Shown piece by piece: positions 51,687-63,600 of a DNA stretch of 64,000 bases. Where the stretch lies: assembly GCA_963920705.1 (NCBI GenBank), contig OY987230.1, forward strand, positions 1,364,001-1,428,000. The letters are read 5' to 3'. The DNA is from Odiellus spinosus (lineage: Eukaryota; Arthropoda; Arachnida; Opiliones; Phalangiidae). Each line of letters opens with the position of its first letter. Position 1 is the stretch's first letter. The position numbers and the translations under genes are program-made. The notes below the pieces were generated by a model. The model had not been told where the DNA came from, made no database searches, and saw nothing but the letters and a program-made list of their open reading frames with translations.

Positions 51687-54600
51687 ATCATACAATATCA
51701 AAATAGTCAAATTTCAGATTTTAAAAATTCGCTTTTTGATATTAGATGTTTTTTGAATTGTCCATATTTTCCATGTTTTTCAACGGATTTTCCAAAACTC
51801 TTGTTTTTTAGATAGACCAATATTTGCTCTTTCGAGTGGTCTTAATTTTGTCTAAATCGCTAAAAAATCAAAAGTTTTGTGTCCATTTGAATCCAATAAT
51901 CTTGGATTTTTAAGCGTTTTTGCTTTATTTTAACCAATTTTATATTTGTCACAATTTTGCAATTTAGACAAAACCAAAGTCATTCGAAAGAGCATTTAAT
52001 GGACAGTCTAAATAATAAGAGTTTTCAAAAATCCGTTGAAAAACAAGAAAAATATGGCCAATTCAAGAAATCATAGAATATCAAAATAGTCAAATTTCAG
52101 ATTTTCAAAATTCGCTTTTTGATATTAGATGTTTTTTGAATTGTCCATATTTTCCATGTTTTTCAACGGATTTTCCAAAACTCTTGTTTTTTAGATAGAC
52201 CAATATTTGCTCTTTCGAGTGGTCTTAATTTTGTCTAAATCGCTTAAAAATTAAAAGTTTTGTGTCCATTTGAATCCAATAATCTTGGATTTTTAAGCGT
52301 TTTTGCTTAATTTTAACCAATTTTATATTTGTCACAATTTTGCAATTTAGACAAAACGAAAGTCATTCGAAAGAGCAATTAATGGACAGTCTAAATAATA
52401 AGAGTTTTCAAAAATCCGTTGAAAAACATGGAAAATATGGACAATTCAAAAAACATCTAATATCAAAAAGCGAATTTTGAAAATCTGAAATTTGACTATT
52501 TTGATATTCTATGATTTCTTGAATTGGCCATATTTTTCTTGTTTTTCAACGGATTTTTGAAAACTCTTATTATTTAGACTGTCCATTAATTGCTCTTTCG
52601 AATGACTTTGGTTATGTCTAAATTGCAAAATTGTGACAAATATAAAATTGGTTAAAATAAAGCAAAAACGCTTAAAAATCCAAGATTATTGGATTCAAAT
52701 GGACACAAAGCTTTTGATTTTTAAGCGATTTAGACAAAATTAAGACCACTCGAAAGAGCAAATATTGGTCTATCTAAAAAACAATAGTTTTCAAAAATCC
52801 GTTGAAAAACAAGAAAAATATGGCCAATTCAAGAAATCATACAACATCAAAATGGTCAAATTTCAGATTTTCAAAATTCGCTTTTTGATATTAGATGTTT
52901 TTTGAATTGTCCATATTTTTCTTGTTTTTCAACGGATTTTCCAAAACTATTGTTTTTTAGATAGACCAATATTTGCTCTTTCGAGTGGTCTTAATTTTGT
53001 CTAAATCGCTTAAAAATCAAAAGTTTTGTGTCCATTTGAATCCAATAATCTTGGATTTTTAAGCGTTTTTGCTTAATTTTAACCAATTTTATATTTGTCA
53101 CGTTTTCGCAATTTAGACAAAACCAAATTCATTCGAAAGAGCAATTAATGGACAGTCTAAATAATAAGAGTTTTCAAAAATCCGTTGAAAAACAAGAAAA
53201 ATATGGCCAATTCAAGAAATCATACAATATCAAAATAGTCAAATTTCAGATTTTAAAAATTCGCTTTTTGATATTAGATGTTTTTTGAATTGTCCATATT
53301 TTCCATGTTTTTCAACGGATTTTCCAAAACTCTTGTTTTTTAGATAGACCAATATTTGCTCTTTCGAGTGGTCTTAATTTTGTCTAAATCGCTAAAAAAT
53401 CAAAAGTTTTGTGTCCATTTGAATCCAATAATCTTGGATTTTTAAGCGTTTTTGCTTTATTTTAACCAATTTTATATTTGTCACAATTTTGCAATTTAGA
53501 CAAAACCAAAGTCATTCGAAAGAGCAATTAATGGACAGTCTAAATAATAAGAGTTTTCAAAAATCCGTTGAAAATCAAGAAAAATATGGCCAATTCAAGA
53601 AATCATAGAATATCAAAATAGTCAAATTTCAGATTTTCAAAATTCGCTTTTTGATATTAGATGTTTTTGAATTGTCCATATTTTCTATGTTTTCAACGGA
53701 TTTTCCAAAACTCTTGTTTTTTAGATAGACCAATATTTGCTCTTTCGAGTGGTCTTAATTTTGTCTAAATCGCTTAAAAATCAAAAGTTTTGTGTCCATT
53801 TGAATCCAATAATCTTGGATTTTTAAGCGTTTTTGCTTTATTTTAACCAATTTTATATTTGTCACAATTTTGCAATTTAGACAAAACCAAAGTCATTCGA
53901 AAGAGCAATTAATGGACAGTTTAAATAATAAGAGTTTTCAAAAATCCGTTGAAAAACATGGAAAATATGGACAATTCAAAAAACATCTAATATCAAAAAG
54001 CGAATTTTGAAAATCTGAAATTTGACAATTTTGATATTGTATGATTTCTTGAATTGGCCATATTTTTCTTGTTTTTCAACGGATTTTCCAAAACTATGGT
54101 TTTTTAGATAGACCAAAATTTGGTCTTTCGAGTGGTCTTAATTTTGTCTAAATCGCTTAAAATTCAAAAGTTTTGTGTCCATTTGAATCCAATAATCTTG
54201 GATTTTTAAGCGTTTTTGCTTAATTTTAACCAATTTTATATTTGTCACAATTTTGCAATTTAGACAAAACCAAAGTCATTCGAAAGAGCAATTAATGGAC
54301 AGTCTAAATAATAAGAGTTTTCAAAAATCCGTTGAAAAACAAGAAAAATATGGCCAATTCAAGAAATCATAGAATATCAAAATAGTCAAATTTCAGATTT
54401 TCAAAATTCGCTTTTTGATATTAGATGTTTTTTGAATTGTCCATATTTTCCATGTTTTTCAACGGATTTTTGAAAACTCTTATTATTTAAACTGTCCATT
54501 AATTGCTCTTTCGAATGACTTTGGTTTTGTCTAAATTGCAAAATTGTGACAAATATAAAATTGGTTAAAATTAAGCAAAAGTGCTTAAAAATCCAAGATT

Positions 54601-55925
54601 ATTGGATTCAAATGGACACAAAACTTTTGAATTTTAAGCGATTTAGACAAAATTAAGACCACTCGAAAGACCAAATTTTGGTCTATCTAAAAAACAATAG
54701 TTTTGGAAAATCCGTTGAAAAACAAGAAAAATATGGCCAATTCAAGAAATCATACAATATCAAAATAGTCAAATTTCAGATTTTCAAAATTCGCTTTTTG
54801 ATATTAGATGTTTTTTGAATTGTCCATATTTTCCATGTTTTTCAACGGATTTTTGAAAACTCTTATTATTTAAACTGTCCATTAATTGCTCTTTCGAATG
54901 ACTTTGGTTTTGTCTAAATTGCAAAATTGTGACAAATATAAAATTGGTTACAATTAAGCAAAAACGCTTAAAAATCCAAGATTATTGGTTTCAAATGGAC
55001 ACAAAACTTTTGATTTTTAAGCGATTTAGACAAAATTAAGACCACTCGAAAGAGCAAATATTGGTCTATCTAAAAAACAAGAGTTTTGGAAAATCCGTTG
55101 AAAAACATGGAAAATATGGACAATTCAAAAAACATCTAATATCAAAAAGCGAATTTTGAAAATCTGAAATTTGACTATTTTGATATTGTATGATTTCTTG
55201 AATTGGCCATATTTTTCTTGTTTTTCAACGGATTTTTTAAAATCTATTGTTTTTTAGATAGACCAAAATTTGGTCTTTCGAGTGGTCTTAATTTTGTCTA
55301 AATCGCTTAAAATTCAAAAGTTTTGTGTCGATTTGAATCCAATAATCTTGGATTTTTAAGCGTTTTTGCTTAATTTTAACCAATTTTATATTTGTCACAA
55401 TTTTGCAATTTAGACAAAACCAAAGTCCTTCGAAAGAGCAATTAATGGACAGTCTAAATAATAAGAGTTTTCAAAAATCCGTTGAAAAACAAGAAAAATA
55501 TGGCCAATTCAAAAAACATCTAATATCAAAAAGCGAATTTTTAAAATCTGAAATTTGACTATTTTGATATTGTATGATTTCTTGAATTGGCCATATTTTT
55601 CTTGTTTTTCAACGGATTTTTGAAAACTCTTATTATTTAGTCTGTCCATTAATTGCTCTTTCGAATGACTTTGGTTTTGTCTAAATTGCCAAAACGTGAC
55701 AGATATAAAATTGTTTAAAATTAAGCAAAAACGCTTAAAAATCCAAGATTATTGGATTCAAATGGACACAAAACTTTTGAATTTTAAGCGATTTCGACAA
55801 AATTAAGACCACTCGAAAGACCAAATTTTGGTCTATCTAAAAAACAATAGTTTTGGAAAATCCGTTGAAAAACAAGAAAAATATGGCCAATTCAAGAAAT
55901 CATAGAATATCAAAATAGTCAAATT
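49800..55925. repeat. Satellite tile 9: single plus units scattered in minus units
   Basis: Blocks: plus to 50175, minus to 50945, plus to 51325, minus to 52480, plus to 52865, minus to 54400, plus to 55160, minus to 55545, plus to 55925. The plus unit at about 52590 shares GGTTATGTC and ACAAAGCTTTTG with units at 45716 and 47631; the 47631-52610 spacing is 4,979 bp, which is 13 x 383. Confidence 0.82.
51575..53526 (+). repeat. Direct repeat, offset 1,532 bp (4 units)
   Basis: 51575-51994 matches 53107-53526, sharing CCAAATTCATTCG and AAATCGCTAAAAAATC. It ends where AGCATTTAATGG (first copy) differs from AGCAATTAATGG (second). Confidence 0.78.
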
Positions 55926-56879
55926 TCAGATTTTAAAAATTCGCTTTTTGATATTAGATGTTTTTTGAATGGTCCATATTTTCTGTTTTTCAACGGATTT
56001 TCCAAAACTCTTGTTTTTTAGATAGACCAATATTTGCTCTTTCGAGTGGTCTTAATTTTGTCTAAATCGCTTAAAAAGCAAAAGTTTTGTGTCCATTTGA
56101 ATCCAATAATCTTGGATTTTTAAGCGTTTTTGCTTAATTTTAACCAATTTTATATTTGTCACAATTTTGCAATTTAGACAAAACCAAAGTCATTCGAAAG
56201 AGCAATTAACGAACAGTCTAAATAATAAGAGTTTTCAAAAATCCGTTGAAAAACAAGAAAAATATGGCCAATTCAAGAAATCATAGAATATCAAAATAGT
56301 CAAATTTCAGATTTTCAAAATCGCTTTTTGATATTAGATGTTTTTTGAATTGTCCATATTTTCCATGTTTTTCAACGGATTTTCCAAAACTCTTGTTTTT
56401 TAGATAGGCCAATATTTGCTCTTTCGAGTGGTCTTTATTTTGTCTAAATCGCTTAAAAATCAAAAGTTTTGTGTCCATTTGAATCCAATAATCTTGGATT
56501 TTTAAGCGTTTTTGCTTAATTTTAACCAATTTTATATTTGTCACAATTTTGCAATTTAGACAAAACCAAAGTCATTCGAAAGAGCAATTAATGGACAGTC
56601 TAAATAATAAGAGTTTTCAAAAATCCGTTGAAAAACAAGAAAAATATGGCCAATTCAAAAAAATCATAGAATTTCAAAATAGTCAAATTTCAGATTTTCA
56701 AAATTCGCTTTTTGATATTAGATGTTTTTTGAATTGTCCATATTTTCCATGTTTTTCAACGGATTTTCCAAAACTCTTGTTTTTTAGATAGACCAATATT
56801 TGCTCTTTCGAGTGGTCTTAATTTTGTCTAAATCGCTTAAAAATCAAAAGTTTTGTGTCCATTTGAATCCAATAATCTT

Positions 56880-57300
56880 TGATTTTTAAGCTTTTTTGCT
56901 TTATTTTAACCAATTTTATATTTGTCACAATTTTGCAATTTAGACAAAACCAAAGTCATTCGAAAGAGCAATTAATGGACAGTCTAAATAATAAGAGTTT
57001 TCAAAAATCCGTTGAAAAACAAGAAAAATATGGCCAATTCAAGAAATCATACAATATCAAAATAGTCAAATTTCAGATTTTCAAAATTCGCTTTTTGATA
57101 TTAGATGTTTTTTGAATTGTCCATATTTTCCATGTTTTTCAACGGATTTTCCAAAACTCTTGTTTTTTAGATAGACCAATATTTGCTCTTTCGAGTGGTC
57201 TTAATTTTGTCTAAATCGCTCAAAAATCAAAAGTTTTGTGTCCATTTGAATCCAATAATCTTGGATTTTTAAGCTTTTTTGCTTTATTTTAACCAATTTT
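56880..57300 (+). repeat. Single-unit duplication marked by AAGCTTTTTTGC
   Basis: The rare AAGCTTTTTTGC (instead of AAGCGTTTTTGC) occurs at 56888 and 57271, exactly 383 bp apart, in adjacent minus units. This indicates a simple one-unit duplication or a conversion tract. Confidence 0.65.
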
Positions 57301-60194
57301 ATATTTGTCACAATTTTGCAATTTAGACAAAACCAAAGTCATTCGAAAGAGCAATTAATGGACAGTCTAAATAATAAGAGTTTTCAAAAATCCGTTGAAA
57401 AACAAGAAAAATATGGCCAATTCAAGAAATCATACAATATCAAAATAGTCAAATTTCAGATTTTCAAAATTCGCTTTTTGATATTAGATGTTTTTTGAAT
57501 TGTCCATATTTTCCATGTTTTTCAACGGATTTTCCAAAACTCTTGTTTTTTAGATAGACCAATATTTGCTCTTTCGAGTGGTCTTAATTTTGTCTAAATC
57601 GCTTAAAAATCAAAAGTTTTGTGTCCATTTGAATCCAATAATCTTGGATTTTTAAGCGTTTTTGCTTTATTTTAACCAATTTTATATTTGTCACAATTTT
57701 GCAATTTAGACAAAACCAAGGTCATTCGAAAAAGCAATTAATGGACAGTCTAAATAATAAGAGTTTTCAAAAATCCGTTGAAAAACAAGAAAAATATGGC
57801 CAATTCAAGAAATCTTAGAATATCAAAATAGTCAAATTTCAGATTTTCAAAATTCGCTTTTTGATATTAGATGTTTTTTGAATTGTCCATATTTTCCATG
57901 TTTTTCAACGGATTTTCCAAATCTCTTGTTTTTTAGATAGAGCAATATTTGCTCTTTCGAGTGGTTTTAATTTTGTCTAAATCGCTTAAAAATCAAAAGT
58001 TTTGGGTCCATTTGAATCCAATAATCTTGGATTTTTAAGCGTTTTTGCTTTATTTTAACCAATTTTATATTTGTCACAATTTTGCAATTTAGACAAAACC
58101 AAAGTCATTCGAAAGAGCAATTAATGGACAGTCTAAATAATAAGAGTTTTCAAAAATCCGTTGAAAAACAAGAAAAATATGGCCAATTCAAGAAATCATA
58201 CAATATCAAAATAGTCAAATTTCAGATTTTCAAAATTTGCTTTTTGATATTAGATGTTTTTTGAATTGTCCATATTTTCCATGTTTTTCAACGGATTTTC
58301 CAAAACTCTTGTTTTTTAGATAGACCAATATTTGCTCTTTCGAGTGGTCTTAATTTTGTCTAAATCGCTTAAAAATCAAAAGTTTTGTGTCCATTTGAAT
58401 CCAATAATCTTGGATTTTTAAGCGTTTTTGCTTTATTTTAACCAATTTTATATTTGTCACAATTTTGCAATTTAGACAAAACCAAAGTCATTCGAAAGAG
58501 CAATTAATGGACAGTCTAAATAATAAGAGTTTTCAAAAATCCGTTGAAAAACAAAAAAAATATGGCCAAGTCAAGAAATCATAGAATATCAAAATAGTCA
58601 AATTTCAGATTTTAAAAATTCGCTTTTTGATATTAGATGTTTTTTGAATTGTCCATATTTTCTATGTTTTTCAACGGATTTTCCAAAACTCTTGTTTTTT
58701 AGATAGACCAATATTTGCTCTTTCGAGTGGTCTTAAGTTTTGTCTAAATCGCTTAAAAATCAAAAGTTTTGTGTCCATTTGAATCCAATAATCTTGGATT
58801 TTTAAGCGTTTTTGCTTAATTTTAACCAATTTTATATTTGTCACAATTTTGCAATTTAGACAAAACCAAAGTCATTCGAAAGAGCAATTAATGGACAGTT
58901 TAAATAATAAGAGTTTTCAAAAATCCGTTGAAAAACATGGAAAATATGGACAATTCAAAAAACATCTAATATCAAAAAGCGAATTTTGAAAATCTGAAAT
59001 TTGACTATTTTGATATTCTATGATTTCTTGAATTGGCCATATTTTTCTTGTTTTTCAACGGTTTTTTGAAAACTCTTATTATTTAGACTGTCCATTAATT
59101 GCTCTTTCGAATGACTTTGGTTTTGTCTAAATTGCAAAATTGTGACAAATATAAAATTGGTTAAAATTAAGCAAAAACGCTTAAAAATCCAAGATTATTG
59201 GATTCAAATGGACACAAAACTTTTGCATTTTAAGCGATTTAGACAAAATTAAGACCACTCGAAAGACCAAATTTTGGTCTATCTAAAAAACAATAGTTTT
59301 GGAAAATCCGTTGAAAAACAAGAAAACTATGGCCAATTCAAGAAATCATACAATATCAAAAGTCAAATTTCAGATTTTCAAAATTCGCTTTTTGATATTA
59401 GATGTTTTTTGAATTGTCCATATTTTCCATGTTTTTCAACGGATTTTTGAAAACTCTTATTATTTAAACTGTCCATTAATTGCTCTTTCGAATAACTTTG
59501 GTTTTGTCTAAATTGCAAAATTGTGACAAATATAAAATTGGTTAAAATAAAGCAAAAACGCTTAAAAATCCAAGATTATTGGATTCAAATGGACACAAAA
59601 CTTTTGATTTTTAAGCGATTTAGACAAAATTAAGACCACTCGAAAGACCAAATTTTGGTCTATCTAAAAAACAAGAGTTTTGGAAAATCCGTTGAAAAAC
59701 ATCGAAAATATGGACAACACAAAAAACATCTAATATCAAAAAGCGAATTTTGAAAATCTGAAATTTGACTATTTTGATATTGTATGATTTCTTGAATTGG
59801 CCATATTTTTCTTGTTTTTCAACGGATTTTCCAAAACTATTGTTTTTTAGATAGACCAAAATTTGGTCTTTCGAGTGGTCTTAATTTTGTCTAAATCGCT
59901 TAAAATTCAAAAGTTTTGTGTCCATTTGAATCCAATAATCTTGGATTTTTAAGCGTTTTTGCTTAATTTTAACCAATTTTATATTTGTCACGTTTTGGCA
60001 ATTTAGACAAAACCAAAGTCATTCGAAAGAGCAATTAATGGACAGTCTAAATAATAAGAGTTTTCAAAAATCCGTTGAAAAACAAGAAAAATATGGCCAA
60101 TTCAAAAAACATCTAATATCAAAAAGCGAATTTTTAAAATCTGAAATTTGCGTTTTTGATATTGTATGATTTCTTGAATTGGCCATATTTTTCT

Positions 60195-60235
60195 TGTTTT
60201 TCAACCAATTTTATATTTGTCACGTTTTGGCAATT
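60195..60235 (-). other. 150-bp deletion joint (first of three)
   Basis: TTTTTCAA is followed by CCAATTTTATATTTG, so the box runs into the far side of the outer segment. In intact neighbours the two sides are 150 bp apart (59821 to 59971), with AAC shared at both breakpoints. The deletion removes the hairpin and the 12-bp inverted repeat. The same joint is at 61583 and 62582. Confidence 0.85.
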
Positions 60236-60649
60236 TAGACAAAACCAAAGTCATTCGAAAGAGCAATTAATGGACAGTCTAAATAATAAGAGTTTTCAAA
60301 AATCCGTTGAAAAACAAGAAAAATATGGCCAATTCAAGAAATCATAGAATATCAAAATAGTCAAATTTCAGATTTTCAAAATTCGCTTTTTGATATTAGA
60401 TGTTTTTTGAATTGTCCATATTTTCCATGTTTTTCAACGGATTTTCCAAAACTCTTGTTTTTTAGATAGACCAAAATTTGGTCTTTCGAGTGGTCTTAAT
60501 TTTGTCTAAATCGCTTAAAAATCAAAAGTTTTGTGTCCATTTGAATCCAATAATCTTGGATTTTTAAGCGTTTTTGCTTTATTTTAACCAATTTTATATT
60601 TGTCACAATTTTGCAATTTAGACAAAACCAAAGTCATTCGAAAGAGCAA

Positions 60650-63600
60650 TTAATGGACAGTCTAAATAATAAGAGTTTTCAAAAATCCGTTCAAAAACAA
60701 GAAAAATATGGCCAATTCAAAAAACATCTAATATCAAAAAGCGAATTTTTAAAATCTGAAATTTGACTATTTTGATATTGTATGATTTCTTGAATTGGCC
60801 ATATTTTTCTTGTTTTTCAACGGATTTTCCAAAACTAATGTTTTTTAAATATACCAAAATTTGGTCTTTCGAGTGGTCTTATTTTTGTCTAAATCGCTTA
60901 AAATTCAAAAGTTTTGTGTCCATTTGAATCCAATAATCTTGGATTTTTAAGCGTTTTTGCTTAATTTTAACCAATTTTATATTTGTCACAATTTTGCAAT
61001 TTAGACAAAACCAAAGTCATTCGAAAGAGCAATTAATGGAGAGTCTAAATAATAAGAGTTTTCAAAAATCCGTTGAAAAACAAGAAAAATATGGCCAATT
61101 CAAGAAATCATAGAATATCAAAATAGTCAAATTTCAGATTTTCAAAATTCGCTTTTTGATATTAGATGTTTTTTGAATTGTCCATATTTTCCATGTTTTT
61201 CAACGGATTTTCCAAAACTCTTGTTTTTTAGATAGACCAATATTTGCTCTTTCGAGTGGTCTTAATTTTGTCTAAATCGCTTAAAAATCAAAAGTTTTGT
61301 GTCCATTTGAATCCAATAATCTTGGATTTTTAAGCGTTTTTGCTTAATTTTAACCAATTTTATATTTGTCACAATTTTGCAATTTAGACAAAACCAAAGT
61401 CATTCGAAAGAGCAATTAATGGACAGTCTAAATAATAAGAGTTTTCAAAAATCCGTTGAAAAACAAGAAAAATATGGCCAATTCAAAAAACATCTAATAT
61501 CAAAAAGCGAATTTTTAAAATCTGAAATTTGACTATTTTGATATTGTATGATTTCTTGAATTGGCCATATTTTTCTTGTTTTTCAACCAATTTTATATTT
61601 GTCACGTTTTGGCAATTTAGACAAAACCAAAGTCATTCGAAAGAGCAATTAATGGACAGTCTAAATAATAAGAGTTTTCAAAAATCCGTTGAAAAACAAG
61701 AAAAATATGGCCAATTCAAGAAATCATAGAATATCAAAATAGTCAAATTTCAGATTTTCAAAATTCGCTTTTTGATATTAGATGTTTTTTGAATTGTCCA
61801 TATTTTCCATGTTTTTCAACGGATTTTCCAAAACTCTTGTTTTTTAGATAGACCAATATTTGCTCTTTCGAGTGGTCTTAATTTTGTCTAAATCGCTTAA
61901 AAATCAAAAGTTTTGTGTCCATTTGAATCCAATATTCTTGGATTTTTAAGCGTTTTTGCTTTATTTTAACCAATTTTATATTTGTCACAATTTTGCAATT
62001 TAGACAAAACCAAAGTCATTCGAAAGAGCAATTAATGGACAGTCTAAATAATAAGAGTTTTCAAAAATTCGTTGAAAAACAAGAAAAATATGGCCAATTC
62101 AAGAAATCATAGAATATCAAAATAGTCAAATTTCAGATTTTCAAAATTCGCTTTTTGATATTAGATGTTTTTTGAATTGTCCATATTTTCTATGTTTTTC
62201 AACGGATTTTCCAAAACTCTTGTTTTTTAGATAGACCAATATTTGTTCTTTCGAGTGGTCTTAATTTTGTCTAAATCTCTTAAAAATCAAAAGTTTTGTG
62301 TCCATTTGAATCCAATAATCTTGGATTTTTAAGCGTTTTTGCTTAATTTTAACCAATTTTATATTTGTCACAATTTTGCAATTTAGACAAAACCAAAGTC
62401 ATTCGAAAGAGCAATTAATGGACAGTCTAAATAATAAGAGTTTTCAAAAATCCGTTCAAAAACAAGAAAAATATGGCCAATTCAAAAAACATCTAATATC
62501 AAAAAGCGAATTTTTAAAATCTGAAATTTGACTATTTTGATATTGTATGATTTCTTGAATTGGCCATATTTTTCTTGTTTTTCAACCAATTTTATATTTG
62601 TCACGTTTTGGCAATTTAGACAAAACCAAAGTCATTCGAAAGAGCAATTAATGGACAGTCTAAATAATAAGAGTTTTCAAAAATCCGTTGAAAAACAAGA
62701 AAAATATGGCCAATTCAAGAAATCATAGAATATCAAAATAGTCAAATTTCAGATTTTCAAAATTCGCTTTTTGATATTAGATGTTTTTTGAATTGTCCAT
62801 ATTTTCCATGTTTTTCAACGGATTTTCCAAAACTCTTGTTTTTTAGATAGACCAATATTTGCTCTTTCGAAAGGTCTTAATTTTGTCTAAATCGCTTAAA
62901 AATCAAAAGTTTTGTGTCCATTTGAATCCAATAATCTTGGATTTTTAAGCGTTTTTGCTTTATTTTAACCAATTTTATATTTGTCACAATTTTGCAATTT
63001 AGACAAAACCAAAGTCATTCGAAAGAGCAATTAATGGACAGTCTAAATAATAAGAGTTTTCAAAAATTCGTTGAAAAACAAGAAAAATATGGCCAATTCA
63101 AGAAATCATAGAATATCAAAATAGTCAAATTTCAGATTTTCAAAATTCGCTTTTTGATATTAGATGTTTTTTGAATTGTCCATATTTTCCATGTTTTTCA
63201 ACGGATTTTCCAAAACTCTTGTTTTTTAGATAGACCAATATTTGTTCTTTCGAGTGGTCTTAATTTTGTCTAAATCTCTTAAAAATCAAAAGTTTTGTGT
63301 CCATTTGAATCCAATAATCTTGGATTTTTAAGCGTTTTTGCTTAATTATAACCAATTTTATATTTGTCACAATTTTGCAATTTAGACAAAACCAAAGTCA
63401 TTCGAAAGAGCAATTAATGGACAGTCTAAATAATAAGAGTTTTCAAAAATCCGTTGAAAAACAAGAAAAATATGGCCAATTCAAAAAACATCTAATATCA
63501 AAAAGCGAATTTTTAAAATCTGAAATTTGACTATTTTGATATTGTATGATTTCTTGAATTGGCCATATTTTTCTTGTTTTTCAACGGATTTTCCAAAACT

